In this document: positions 1-8,573 of the stretch, one piece after another
Layout of the letters: each line of letters opens with the position of its first letter
Numbering within the stretch: the stretch's first letter is position 1
Source: HGM13233 sp900762805
GTDB taxonomy: Bacteria > Bacillota > Clostridia > Oscillospirales > Ruminococcaceae
Assembly (NCBI GenBank): GCA_937993755.1
Contig: CALKMA010000003.1
Coordinates: forward strand, 1 to 64,000
Length of the DNA: 64,000 bases
Direction of reading: 5' to 3'
Notes under the pieces: model-generated
Database searches by the model: none
Seen by the model: the letters and a program-made list of their open reading frames with translations, nothing else
What the model was told of the DNA's origin: nothing
Translations under genes and position numbers: made by a program

Positions 1-119
1 TGCTTATAAAGAGATCTTTATCCGTTTGCATGGTCACCCTACTGCTTTTCAGTTTGCTCTTTCCTGCGTTTGGAAAAGCGGAGCCCAGTGTCTGCCATGA
101 TTGTATGTTAATAGAATAA
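1..119 (+). CDS. Partial short ORF with signal-peptide-like hydrophobic core
   Basis: An open frame runs in from the left edge and stops at 117-119. Its visible part has a basic stretch (Lys-Arg), a hydrophobic run (VTLLLFSLLFPAF) and then a short tail containing Cys-His-Asp-Cys. That is the shape of a Sec signal peptide followed by a very short mature segment. An internal ATG lies at 30, but the basic residues sit upstream of it, so the true start is probably outside the window. It may be the end of a longer membrane protein, a tiny secreted Cys-containing peptide, or chance. Composition is less GC-rich than the genes to the right. No family recognised. Confidence 0.3.
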   Translation, partial: LIKRSLSVCMVTLLLFSLLFPAFGKAEPSVCHDCMLIE

Positions 120-517
120 CAGTGTATGAGGCGCATGAGGCGGCCGACCGTGAAGCTGCCGAATGCTCGGAAGAAGCCGCTTTTTCAAGCTAAGCGCCGG
201 GGCGGGTCATACACTGCCGCCAAACGGGAACAGGGCTTATTCTGATATCCGCGGGACAAGACCGCTGCCGTACAGCCTCAAGGCGGCAGAATTTTGGCAA
301 AAAGCATTTTTTGCCCCGGCAGAAAAAATTTATCTGCCCGCGTGCAAAGGCCGCTTGAAGCCGCGGGCCGATAAATTGTGAAGAAAATAGCACAATATCA
401 CGCGCTTTTGCAATAAAAAGAAATCGCCGCCGAACAGCTTGTTTTACATCCTGAACGGCGGCCTTTACTTGTGAAAAGTATATCGATATATGCAATACTG
501 ATATGCTGATCAGGCAA
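120..517. other. Intergenic region, no gene recognised
   Basis: About 400 bases with no convincing gene. A short open frame at 163-381 lacks a ribosome binding site and resembles nothing known. A GCCGCCG/CGGCGGC inverted repeat with arms at 426-432 and 456-462 could form a hairpin and may be a weak terminator for whatever lies upstream. The stretch around 390-560 is clearly more AT-rich than the coding DNA, as expected of promoter DNA. Confidence 0.4.
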
Positions 518-547
518 TTTACAAACGCTGTCAGAAGATGCTATAAT
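518..547 (+). promoter_or_regulatory. Promoter of the mdh-fum-hdr-flx-frd operon
   Basis: TTTACA (518-523), an 18-base spacer and a perfect TATAAT (542-547) form a strong housekeeping-type promoter. It lies about 40 bases upstream of the first gene, and no other good promoter was seen before the terminator at 12371. Confidence 0.75.
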
Positions 548-588
548 AAGTCGAAACTAAAAATCAACTAAGATTGGGAAGGTGTATT

Positions 589-1533
589 ATGAACAAAATC
601 TCCATCATCGGAACCGGCAGCGTTGGCTCGACCATCGCCTACACCCTGACTGTCATGGGGCTTGCCTCCGAGATCGTGATGATCGACATCAACAACGAAA
701 AGGCGCTCGGCGAAGCACTCGATATCCGCCAGGGCACGCCGTTCTGCGGCGCCTGCTCGGTCTATGCCGGCGAATACCGCGACGCCGCCGATTCCGACAT
801 CGTTATTCTGACCTCCGGCATCGCCAGGAAGCCGGGCCAGACCCGTCTGGAGCTGGCGCAGACCAACGTCAACATCACCAAGCAGATCATCCCTGAGATC
901 ACCAAGTACGCGCCCAATGCGTTCTACATTATCGTCAGCAACCCGGTCGATATCCTGACCTATGTTTTCAACAAGCTGTCGGGCCTGCCCGAAAATCACA
1001 TCATCGGTTCGGGCACCATTCTTGATACCGCCCGCCTGCGCGCCCGTCTGGCCGAGTATTACGACATCAACCAGTGCAACGTCCACGCCTATGTGTTCGG
1101 CGAGCACGGCGATTCCTCCTTCATCCCCTGGTCGGTCGCCAATATCTCCAATGTTCCCATCAGGGAGTGCCAGAAGCTGCTGGCCGTGCCGGGCATGACG
1201 GCGCCCGAACTCAATTTTGAGGAGGTCGAGCAGTACGTCCGCAAGTCGGGCGGCCGCGTCATCGCCCGCAAAGGCGCCACCTTCTACGCCGTTTCCATTT
1301 CGGTCTGCCACATCTGCAAGTGCCTGCTGACCGGCATCGACACCACCATGACCGTCTCGACCCTCATGCACGGCGAGTACGGCATCGACGATGTCTGCCT
1401 GAGCACCCTCAACATCGTGGGCGGCGAGGGCGTGCGCAGCAAGGTCAACCTGCATCTGACCGATGAGGAGGTCGCCAAGCTGCAGCACAGCGCCGAGACG
1501 CTCAAGGGCGTCATGAGCGGCCTTGAGATCTGA
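589..1533 (+). CDS. L-lactate/malate dehydrogenase family, probable malate dehydrogenase
   Basis: A 314-residue NAD-dependent 2-hydroxyacid dehydrogenase of the LDH/MDH superfamily. The Rossmann motif GTGSVG is near residue 8, and an Asp at the end of the second strand (around residue 33) indicates NAD(H). The catalytic set is visible: Arg86, Asp146, Arg149 and His173 (GEHGDS). The overall pattern (GSGTILDTAR, HAYVFGEHGD) is LDH-like, but the specificity position, Gln in classical LDH (NQKPGETR), is Arg80 here (ARKPGQTR), the residue typical of malate dehydrogenases. Next to fumarase and a fumarate reductase, oxaloacetate/malate is a more sensible substrate than pyruvate/lactate. A homology pipeline would probably call this ldh. 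The ATG at 589 was chosen for its GGGAAGGTG ribosome binding site; a TTG at 574 is in frame but unsupported. First gene of the operon. Confidence 0.85.
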   Translation: MNKISIIGTGSVGSTIAYTLTVMGLASEIVMIDINNEKALGEALDIRQGTPFCGACSVYAGEYRDAADSDIVILTSGIARKPGQTRLELAQTNVNITKQIIPEITKYAPNAFYIIVSNPVDILTYVFNKLSGLPENHIIGSGTILDTARLRARLAEYYDINQCNVHAYVFGEHGDSSFIPWSVANISNVPIRECQKLLAVPGMTAPELNFEEVEQYVRKSGGRVIARKGATFYAVSISVCHICKCLLTGIDTTMTVSTLMHGEYGIDDVCLSTLNIVGGEGVRSKVNLHLTDEEVAKLQHSAETLKGVMSGLEI

Positions 1534-1547
1534 GACGGGGGAGCAGA

Positions 1548-2924
1548 ATGGAATATCGCATTGAACATGACTCGATGGGCGAGGTCAAGGTCCCGGCCGA
1601 CCGGCTGTGGGCGGCTCAGACCCAGCGCAGCCATGAAAATTTCAAGATCGGCGTGGATATCGAGACGATGCCGCGCGAGATCACGCACGCCTTCGGCATC
1701 CTGAAAAAGGCGGCCGCGCAGGCCAACGCCGAGCTGCGCCCCGAAAAAATGACGGGCGAGAAGCTGGCCGCCATCGAAGCGGCCTGCGACGAGGTCATCT
1801 CCGGCTCGCTCAACGACCATTTTCCGCTGGTCGTCTGGCAGACCGGTTCGGGCACACAGTCCAACATGAACGCCAACGAGGTCATCGCCAACCGCGCCAA
1901 CCGGCTGGCCGGCAAAACGCTTTGCCACCCCAACGACGATATCAATATGTCCCAGTCGTCCAACGATACCTTCCCGACCGCGATGCACATTTCGGCCGTG
2001 CTGGCCATCGAGGACAAGCTGATCCCCGCCGTCGAGCGGCTGATCGGCACCTTCCGCCGGCTGGAGGCCGAAAACGAGGGCATCGTCAAGTCGGGCCGCA
2101 CCCATCTTCAGGACGCCACCCCCATCAAATTCAGCCAGGAGATATCGGGCTGGCGCGCCAGCCTGGAGCGCGATGTTGAGCTGCTGCGTCTGGCTGCCGG
2201 CCCGCTGCATGAGCTGGCGCTGGGCGGCACGGCCGTCGGCACCGGGCTCAACGCCCCGGCCGGCTTCTCGGAGCTGGTGGCCGCCAGGACCGCCGCGCTG
2301 ACCGGCAAGCCGTTCGTGACGGCTCCCAACAAGTTCCACGCGCTGACCTCGCGGGACGAGATGGTCTTTGCCCATGGCGCCATCAAGGCCACGGCCTGCG
2401 ATATGCTCAAGATCGCCAACGATGTCCGCTGGCTGGCCTCCGGCCCGCGCGACGGCCTCGGTGAGATCCATATCCCCGAAAACGAGCCGGGCTCGTCGAT
2501 CATGCCCGGCAAGGTCAACCCGACCCAGTGCGAGGCCGTCACCATGGTCGCCGTGCAGGTCATCGGCAACGACGTGGCCGTCGGCATGGCCGCCTCGCAG
2601 GGCAACTTCGAGCTGAACGTTTTTATGCCGGTCACGGCCTACAATTTCCTGCAGTCGGCGCGCCTGCTGGCCGAGGCCATTGTCTCCTTCAACGACAACT
2701 GCGCCGTCGGCATCACGGCCAATAAGGAAAAGATGGCGCACAACCTGCATAACTCGCTGATGCTGGTCACGGCGCTCAACCCGTATATCGGCTATGAGAA
2801 TGCCGCCAAAACGGCCAAGAAGGCGTTCAAGGACAATATCTCGCTCAAGGAGGCCTGCGTTGAGCTGGGCTTTCTGACGGCGGAAAAATTCGACGAGGTC
2901 TTCCATCCCGAACAGATGGTGTGA
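1548..2924 (+). CDS. fumC: Fumarate hydratase, class II
   Basis: A 458-residue class II fumarase interconverting malate and fumarate, of the iron-independent homotetrameric type. Visible landmarks are SGTQSNMN near residue 103, HPNDDINMSQSSND near 126, GRTHLQDATP near 183 and the superfamily signature GSSIMPGKVNPTQCE near 315. Length is normal for the family. It starts 14 bases after the upstream dehydrogenase. Between a malate-type dehydrogenase and the Hdr/fumarate reductase genes, it would supply fumarate to the reductase further down the transcript. Related aspartases share the fold, but the sequence pattern and context favour fumarase. Confidence 0.93.
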   Translation: MEYRIEHDSMGEVKVPADRLWAAQTQRSHENFKIGVDIETMPREITHAFGILKKAAAQANAELRPEKMTGEKLAAIEAACDEVISGSLNDHFPLVVWQTGSGTQSNMNANEVIANRANRLAGKTLCHPNDDINMSQSSNDTFPTAMHISAVLAIEDKLIPAVERLIGTFRRLEAENEGIVKSGRTHLQDATPIKFSQEISGWRASLERDVELLRLAAGPLHELALGGTAVGTGLNAPAGFSELVAARTAALTGKPFVTAPNKFHALTSRDEMVFAHGAIKATACDMLKIANDVRWLASGPRDGLGEIHIPENEPGSSIMPGKVNPTQCEAVTMVAVQVIGNDVAVGMAASQGNFELNVFMPVTAYNFLQSARLLAEAIVSFNDNCAVGITANKEKMAHNLHNSLMLVTALNPYIGYENAAKTAKKAFKDNISLKEACVELGFLTAEKFDEVFHPEQMV

Positions 2925-2949
2925 CCCCGACCGGTATGGGAGGTAACAT

Positions 2950-3756
2950 ATGAAAGTCAGTTATTATCCGGGCTGCACCCTCCGTACAAAGGCAAAGGAG
3001 CTTGATGTTTATGCGCGCCGGTGCGCCGAGAAGCTCGGCGTCGAGCTGTGCGAGGTCAAGGACTGGCAGTGCTGCGGCGGCGTTTTCGTGACCGCAAAGG
3101 ACGAGATCGCCACCAAGCTGTCGAGCGTGCGCGCGCTGGCCGCCGCCGGCGCCGAGGGCCGGCCGCTGGTCACGGTCTGCTCGGCCTGCCACAATGTCAT
3201 CAAGCAGACCAACCACGCCATGCAGACCGACGCCGATTTTGCCGCCAAGGTCAACGCCTATATGGCGCAGGACAGCGGCCACGCCGGCCCCTATCACGGC
3301 GAGACGCAGGTTTACCACTATCTGGAGCTGCTGCGAGACGTCGTGGGCTTTGACAGGGTGCGCGAGGCGGTCGTCAGGCCGCTGACCGGCCGCCGGATCG
3401 CCGCTTATTACGGCTGCCTGCTGCTGCGCCCCGGCAGAGTCATGACTATGGACGATGTGGAGAACCCGCAGATCATGGAGGAGCTGCTGCGCGCGCTGGG
3501 GGCCGAGCCGGTCGTTTACGCGCGCCGCAACGAGTGCTGCGGCGGCTATATCGCGCTGGAGGATCCGGCGGCGGCCCGCAGCAGGAGCCTCGCCGTCAGC
3601 GAGAGCGCCGCCGGCCACGGGGCCGACACCATCGTGACGGCCTGCCCGCTGTGCCGCTACAATCTGGTTAAAAACGGGAGCCCGCTCCCGGTCGTTTATT
3701 TCACCGAGCTGCTTGCGGAGGCGCTCGGCGTCAGGGAGGAAGCCCATGCAGAATAG
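2950..3756 (+). CDS. hdrB: HdrB-like heterodisulfide reductase subunit (two CCG domains)
   Basis: A 268-residue protein with two cysteine-rich CCG domains. The first has YPGC near the N-terminus, then WQCCGG and TVCSAC. The second has YYGC, ECCGGY and TACPLC. In methanogen HdrB these cysteines bind two noncubane [4Fe-4S] clusters that cleave a disulfide, and both sets look complete here. The native disulfide CoM-S-S-CoB is not expected in a clostridial organism, so the substrate or partner is unknown. Transfer of electrons to the FrdBA pair in the same operon is the most interesting possibility. Its 3' end overlaps hdrC by 11 bases. Ribosome binding site GGGAGGTAAC precedes the ATG. Confidence 0.9.
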   Translation: MKVSYYPGCTLRTKAKELDVYARRCAEKLGVELCEVKDWQCCGGVFVTAKDEIATKLSSVRALAAAGAEGRPLVTVCSACHNVIKQTNHAMQTDADFAAKVNAYMAQDSGHAGPYHGETQVYHYLELLRDVVGFDRVREAVVRPLTGRRIAAYYGCLLLRPGRVMTMDDVENPQIMEELLRALGAEPVVYARRNECCGGYIALEDPAAARSRSLAVSESAAGHGADTIVTACPLCRYNLVKNGSPLPVVYFTELLAEALGVREEAHAE

Positions 3757-4138
3757 ATCGGAACGGCAAAAGGAACAGATCCTGCGCATGAGCGGCGTCA
3801 ATCCGCTCAAATGTATGCGATGCGGCAAGTGTTCGGGCACCTGCCCATCCTATGACGAGATGGAGTATCACCCCCATCAGTTCGTCTATATGGTGGAGAC
3901 GGGCGATATCGAGACGCTGATGCGCTCAAGGTCGGTTTACAAGTGCCTGTCGTGCTTTGCCTGCGTCGATCGCTGCCCGCGCGACGTCGAGCCGGCCAAG
4001 CTGATCGAGGCGCTGCGCCTGCTGGCCGAGCGTGAAAAGGGCGGCGACCACCTGACGGCCGGCGACATCCCGGCGCTGCTTGACAGTGAGCTGCCGCAGC
4101 AGGCCATCGTCAGCGCGCTGCGCAAGTATTCAAAGTAA
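3746..4138 (+). CDS. hdrC: HdrC-like heterodisulfide reductase subunit
   Basis: A 130-residue iron-sulfur protein with two [4Fe-4S] motifs, CMRCGKCSGTCP near residue 24 and CLSCFACVDRCP near residue 63. Size and arrangement match HdrC, which passes electrons from HdrA to HdrB. The ATG at 3746 has GGGAGGA upstream and overlaps the end of hdrB, consistent with translational coupling. An in-frame upstream start would lie inside hdrB and lacks support. Confidence 0.9.
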   Translation: MQNRSERQKEQILRMSGVNPLKCMRCGKCSGTCPSYDEMEYHPHQFVYMVETGDIETLMRSRSVYKCLSCFACVDRCPRDVEPAKLIEALRLLAEREKGGDHLTAGDIPALLDSELPQQAIVSALRKYSK

Positions 4139-4155
4139 GGAGGGAAAGCGAAACC

Positions 4156-6150
4156 GTGCAAAGGATCGGAGTATTTGTATGCCACTGCGGCACCAACATC
4201 GCCGGCACCGTCGATGTGAAGGCTGTCGCAGAGGCTTTGAAGCATGAGCAGGGCGTTGTTTTCTCTACGGATTATCAGTATATGTGCTCGCAGGCCGGGC
4301 AGGATATCATCCGGCAGGCCATCGCCGAGCACCGGCTGACCGGCATCGTGGTCTGCTCCTGCTCGCCGCGCATGCATGAGGCGACCTTCCGCAAGACGGC
4401 GGCGGCCGCCGGCCTCAACCCCTACATGGTCGAGATCGCCAACATCCGCGAGCAGTGCTCGTGGGTGCATAAGGACATGCCCACCGGAACCGCCAAGGCC
4501 GTCATTCTGGCGAAGGCTGCCGTGGCCAAGGTTAACCTCAACGCCCCGCTGACGCCGGGCGAAAGCCCCGTCACCAAGCGGGCGCTGGTCATCGGCGGCG
4601 GTATCGCCGGCATCCAGACGGCGCTCGACATCGCCGATGCCGGGTTCCCCGTCGATATCGTTGAGACCAAGCCGACCATCGGCGGCAAGATGGCGCAGCT
4701 CGACAAGACGTTCCCCACGCTCGACTGCGCCGCCTGTATCCTGACCCCCAAGATGGTCGATGTCGCCCAGAACGATAAGATCCGCATCTATTCGTATTCC
4801 GAGGTGACCGGGGTCAAGGGCTTTGTCGGCAATTTTGACGTTACCATCAAGCGCCGCGCGCGCTATGTGAAGGAGGACGTCTGCACTGGCTGCGGCGCCT
4901 GCACCGAAAAGTGCCCGCAGCGCAAGGTGCCCAATGAGTTCAACCTCGGCATGGACAACCGCCGTGCCATCTATATCCCGTTCGCGCAGGCCGTGCCCAA
5001 GGTGGCGACCATCGACCCGCGCTACTGCCTGATGCTCAAGAGCGGCAAGTGCGGCGTCTGCTCCAAGGTCTGCACGGCCGGCGCCATCGACTATCAGGCC
5101 AAGGACGAATACATCGAAAACAAGTACGGCGCCATCGTTGTGGCGACCGGCTTCAACCCCATCTCGATGGAAAAGTTCGATGAGTTCGCCTACTCGCAGT
5201 CAAAGGACGTCATAACCTCGCTTGAGCTGGAGCGCCTCATGAACGCCGCGGGCCCGACCGGCGGCACGCTGCTGCGCCCGTCGGACGGCCGGCACCCGCA
5301 CACCATCGTGTTCGTGCAGTGCGTCGGCTCGCGCTGCGCCGCCTGTGCCGACAAGGGCAAGGAGTACTGCTCCAAGATCTGCTGTATGTATACGGCCAAG
5401 CACGCCATGCTCATCCGCGACAAGTACCCCGACACCGAGGTCTACGTTTTCTACATCGACGTCCGCACGCCGGGCAAGAACTTTGACGAGTTCTACCGCC
5501 GCGCCGTCGAGGAGTACGGCGTCCATTACATCAAGGGCATGGTCGGCAAGGTCTCGCCGGAGGACGGCAGGCTGAAGGTGCAGGGCTCCGACCTCATCTA
5601 TGGCCGGCAGCTGCACATCGACGCCGACCTTGTGGTGCTGGCGGCGGCCATCGAGCCTGACAAATCGGCCCGCCCGCTGGCCACCATGCTGACGGCCAGC
5701 ATGGACACCAACGATTTCTTCACCGAGGCGCACCCCAAGCTGCGTCCCGTCGAAAGCCCGACCGCCGGCGTCTTTCTCTCCGGCACCTGCCAGGGCCCCA
5801 AGGACATCCCGGAGACCGTCTCACAGGCGGGCGCGGCGGCGTCCAAGGTCATCGGCCTGCTGTGCAAGGACAAGCTGACCGGCAACCCCTGTGTCGCCCA
5901 TTCCGACGAGATGATGTGCAACGGCTGCTCGACCTGCGAAAAGGTCTGCCCCTACGGCGCCATCACCTATCAGGACAAGGAATTCAGAATGCCCGACCGG
6001 ACGACAAAGGTGCGCCGCGTCGCCGTCGTCAACGAGGCCGTCTGTCAGGGCTGCGGCGCCTGCACCGTGGCGTGCATGTCGGGCGCGATGGATCTCAGGG
6101 GCTTCATGAACAAACAGATCATGGCGGAGGTTGACGCGATATGCAAGTAG
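4156..6150 (+). CDS. hdrA: HdrA-like flavin-based electron-bifurcating subunit
   Basis: A 664-residue FAD and iron-sulfur protein, about the normal length of HdrA. The N-terminal domain carries Cys motifs (CHCG, MCSQAG, CSCSPRMHE). It is followed by the FAD-binding motif ALVIGGGIAGIQTALDIADA near residue 144 with GGKMAQLDKTFPTLDCAACI. A ferredoxin-like insert follows (CTGCGACTEKCPQ, CGVCSKVC). Two [4Fe-4S] motifs sit at the C-terminus (CNGCSTCEKVCP, CQGCGACTVACM). HdrA flavin is the known bifurcation site in HdrABC complexes, splitting a pair of electrons between ferredoxin and a high-potential acceptor. The start is a GTG at 4156 behind AAGGAGGGAAAG. It overlaps the next gene by 10 bases. 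Confidence 0.93.
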   Translation: MQRIGVFVCHCGTNIAGTVDVKAVAEALKHEQGVVFSTDYQYMCSQAGQDIIRQAIAEHRLTGIVVCSCSPRMHEATFRKTAAAAGLNPYMVEIANIREQCSWVHKDMPTGTAKAVILAKAAVAKVNLNAPLTPGESPVTKRALVIGGGIAGIQTALDIADAGFPVDIVETKPTIGGKMAQLDKTFPTLDCAACILTPKMVDVAQNDKIRIYSYSEVTGVKGFVGNFDVTIKRRARYVKEDVCTGCGACTEKCPQRKVPNEFNLGMDNRRAIYIPFAQAVPKVATIDPRYCLMLKSGKCGVCSKVCTAGAIDYQAKDEYIENKYGAIVVATGFNPISMEKFDEFAYSQSKDVITSLELERLMNAAGPTGGTLLRPSDGRHPHTIVFVQCVGSRCAACADKGKEYCSKICCMYTAKHAMLIRDKYPDTEVYVFYIDVRTPGKNFDEFYRRAVEEYGVHYIKGMVGKVSPEDGRLKVQGSDLIYGRQLHIDADLVVLAAAIEPDKSARPLATMLTASMDTNDFFTEAHPKLRPVESPTAGVFLSGTCQGPKDIPETVSQAGAAASKVIGLLCKDKLTGNPCVAHSDEMMCNGCSTCEKVCPYGAITYQDKEFRMPDRTTKVRRVAVVNEAVCQGCGACTVACMSGAMDLRGFMNKQIMAEVDAICK

Positions 6151-6575
6151 ATGGATACAGGCCGCTCATCGTGGCCTTCTGCTGTAACTGGTGCTCCTAC
6201 GCGGGCGCCGATCTGGCGGGCAACAACCGCCTCAATTATCCGGCTGATGTCAAGATCATCCGTGTGCCCTGCTCCTGCCGGGTCAACCCGATGTTCATCC
6301 TGCGCGCCTTCCAGCGCGGCGCCGACGGCGTCATCATCTGCGGCTGCCACCCCGGAGACTGCCACTATACGTCGGGCAACTATTACACCCGCCGCCGCAT
6401 GGCGCTGCTGTTCTCGATGCTCGACTATCTCGGTATCGAAAAGGAGCGCACCCGTGTCGAATGGGTTTCGGCAGCCGAGGGCGCCAAGTTTGCCGCCACC
6501 ATGAACGAATTCGCCGAGACCGTCGCCGCTCTCGGCGAGAACAGGAGATTGGAGGACCTGCGATGCAAGAAATAA
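6141..6575 (+). CDS. flxD: MvhD/FlxD-like hydrogenase iron-sulfur adaptor subunit
   Basis: A 144-residue protein of the MvhD family, which connects HdrA to an electron-input module through a [2Fe-2S] cluster. Cysteine clusters are visible as FCCNWC near residue 13, PCSC near residue 48 and CGCHPGDC near residue 68. No hydrogenase subunits (MvhA/MvhG) are nearby. Three genes for an NAD(P)H-linked Flx module follow instead, so FlxD is the better label. The start overlaps hdrA, and the 3' end overlaps the next gene by 13 bases. Confidence 0.9.
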   Translation: MQVDGYRPLIVAFCCNWCSYAGADLAGNNRLNYPADVKIIRVPCSCRVNPMFILRAFQRGADGVIICGCHPGDCHYTSGNYYTRRRMALLFSMLDYLGIEKERTRVEWVSAAEGAKFAATMNEFAETVAALGENRRLEDLRCKK

Positions 6576-7555
6576 GCAGAGACGCCCTCGTTTCCAGAGC
6601 CGGCGAGCTGCTGGCGGCCGGCACCGTTGACCGCGTGCTCGGCTGGAAGCGCGGCGAGTTTGACTATGATATCACGCCGGCCCTCTTTACCGACGCCGGC
6701 GCGCTGGCGCGCGATTTTGTCTGGAACGATTTCTGCGGCGCCAACTTTTCCAAGTACCTCGTCCGGGAAACCGGCCGGGGGGACGGCCGGGTGCTCGTTT
6801 TTCTCAAGCCGTGCGACACCTACAGCTTCAACCAGCTGCTGACCGAGCATCGCTTTGACCGCGAAAAGGTCTACGCCGTCGGCGTGCCCTGCAGCGGGAT
6901 GCTGGATGCCGGCCGCGTGCGCGAGAGCGCCGAGGGCATTGCCGCCGTCCGCGGGGAGGGCGACCATGTGCTGGTCGATACGCTCTATGACGGCACGCTG
7001 ACGCTCGACCGCGCCGGCCTGCTGCCCGACCGCTGCCGCAATTGCAAATCCAAAAAGCACGTCGCCTATGACGAGCTGCTGGGGAGCGACGGCGAGGTGC
7101 TGGCCTCCGGCCGCTTTGACGAGGTCGAACGGCTGGAGCGCATGACGCCCGACGAGCGCTTTGCCTTCTGGCAGGGCGAGCTGTCCCGCTGCATCCGCTG
7201 CAACGCCTGCCGCGACGTCTGCCCTGCCTGCACCTGCGAAAAGTGCGTCTTCGACAATCCCGCGTCGGGCGTTGAGAACAAAGCGGCGGCCAACTCCTTT
7301 GAAGAAAAGATGTTCCATATCATCCGTGCCTTCCATGTGGCCGGCCGCTGCACCGACTGCGGCGAATGCTCGCGCGTCTGCCCGCAGCATATCCCGCTGC
7401 ACCTGCTCAACCGCAAATTCATCTGGGATATCGACCGCTTCTACGGCGATTATCAGGCCGGCGCCGAGGTCGGTAACCGCGCCCCCATCGTCGATTACAG
7501 CAAGGGCGATATCGAACCGGCCGAGGCCGTCGAAAGGGGTGAACACCATGCGTAA
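6563..7555 (+). CDS. 4Fe-4S dicluster protein of the Flx module (FrhB-like N-terminus)
   Basis: A 330-residue iron-sulfur protein. The N-terminal half resembles the FrhB/FdhB-type domain (FLKPCDTYSFNQLL, VGVPCSGM, CRNCKSKKH). The C-terminal half has two [4Fe-4S] motifs, CIRCNACRDVCPACTCEKC near residue 211 and CTDCGECSRVCP near residue 264. In FlxABCD-HdrABC clusters of sulfate reducers two such proteins relay electrons between the NAD(P)H-oxidising FlxA and FlxD/HdrA, and this is probably one of them (FlxC-like). The ATG at 6563 has GGAGG upstream and lies within the end of flxD. Assignment to FlxB versus FlxC is uncertain. Confidence 0.8.
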   Translation: MQEISRDALVSRAGELLAAGTVDRVLGWKRGEFDYDITPALFTDAGALARDFVWNDFCGANFSKYLVRETGRGDGRVLVFLKPCDTYSFNQLLTEHRFDREKVYAVGVPCSGMLDAGRVRESAEGIAAVRGEGDHVLVDTLYDGTLTLDRAGLLPDRCRNCKSKKHVAYDELLGSDGEVLASGRFDEVERLERMTPDERFAFWQGELSRCIRCNACRDVCPACTCEKCVFDNPASGVENKAAANSFEEKMFHIIRAFHVAGRCTDCGECSRVCPQHIPLHLLNRKFIWDIDRFYGDYQAGAEVGNRAPIVDYSKGDIEPAEAVERGEHHA

Positions 7556-8573
7556 GCTCGCGTTGGATCGGCTCGGCGACCTGTTCGCCGCCATTGCCGC
7601 CCGTCAGGCGCTCTATCTGCCTGTCGATACGCCCGCCGGCGCCAAATATGAGCGCTGGACCGAGGGCAGCCGGCTTTCGGAGTCTCTCAACACCGTCCGC
7701 AGCCCCAAGGATTTCTTCTTCCCGCAGATGGAAAACCTCATGGACTTCAAAACCGAGGGCAAGAGCATCGAGATCGTTGACACGCGCACCGAATCCGAGC
7801 CCTTTGTGGTGTTCGGCGTGCGCGCCTGCGACGTTAGAAGCTTCGATATCCTTGACCGCGTCTTCCTTTCCGAGCCGGTGGACACCTTTTATAAAAACCG
7901 CCGCGAGCACGGCGTTATCATGTCGCTGGCCTGCACCCGCCCGCAAGAGACCTGCTTCTGCGGCACCTTCGGCATCGATGCCGCCGACCCGGCCGGCGAT
8001 ATCGCCTGCCATAAAACGGCCGACGCGCTCTATCTGGACGCCCGGACCGAAAAGGGCAAGGCACTGCTTGCCTCGCTGGACGGGCTGACCGAAGAAGCGG
8101 CCGATACGGCCGCCGTCGAGGCTCAGCAGGCCGAGACGCGCGCGCGCTGCAGCCGCCTGCCGCTGGCCGGCCTCAGAGCCGACGCCTTTGGCGACGGTAA
8201 GACCGGCAAGTTCTTCAACGCGCCCGAATGGAAGGGCCTTTCGGAGGCCTGCCTCGGCTGCGGCACCTGCACCTTTGTCTGCCCGACCTGCCAGTGCTAT
8301 GATATCCGCGATTTCAACACCGGCCACGGCGTCCGCCGCTTCCGCTGCTGGGATTCGTGCATGTACTCCGAATTCACCAAAATGTCGGCCGGCCAGCCGC
8401 GCCTGACGCAGCTTGAACGGTTCCGCCAGCGCTTCATGCACAAGCTGGTCTATTATCCCACCAACAATGACGGCCTGTTCTCCTGTGTCGGCTGCGGCCG
8501 CTGTGTCGCCAAGTGCCCCATCAATATGAACATCGTCAAGGTCATGAAAACGTTAGGAGGCAGCGAGCAATGA
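7548..8573 (+). CDS. 4Fe-4S protein resembling anaerobic sulfite reductase subunit A (FlxB-like)
   Basis: A 341-residue protein with AsrA-like architecture. The N-terminal region includes FFFPQMENLM and FGVRACDVRSFDILDRVF. The C-terminal ferredoxin part has CLGCGTCTFVCPTCQC near residue 237 and CVGCGRCVAKCP near residue 316. It should form the iron-sulfur relay next to the following AsrB/PyrK-like flavoprotein. No catalytic sulfite reductase subunit (AsrC, sirohaem type) is present, which argues against sulfite reduction and for an Flx electron-transfer role. The ATG at 7548 overlaps the upstream gene, and the 3' end shares ATGA with the next gene. Confidence 0.82.
   Translation: MRKLALDRLGDLFAAIAARQALYLPVDTPAGAKYERWTEGSRLSESLNTVRSPKDFFFPQMENLMDFKTEGKSIEIVDTRTESEPFVVFGVRACDVRSFDILDRVFLSEPVDTFYKNRREHGVIMSLACTRPQETCFCGTFGIDAADPAGDIACHKTADALYLDARTEKGKALLASLDGLTEEAADTAAVEAQQAETRARCSRLPLAGLRADAFGDGKTGKFFNAPEWKGLSEACLGCGTCTFVCPTCQCYDIRDFNTGHGVRRFRCWDSCMYSEFTKMSAGQPRLTQLERFRQRFMHKLVYYPTNNDGLFSCVGCGRCVAKCPINMNIVKVMKTLGGSEQ

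Noticed and set aside
163..381. 72-codon open frame upstream of the first operon
   Set aside because: No ribosome binding site, no recognisable sequence, and it lies in DNA with hairpins and promoter character.
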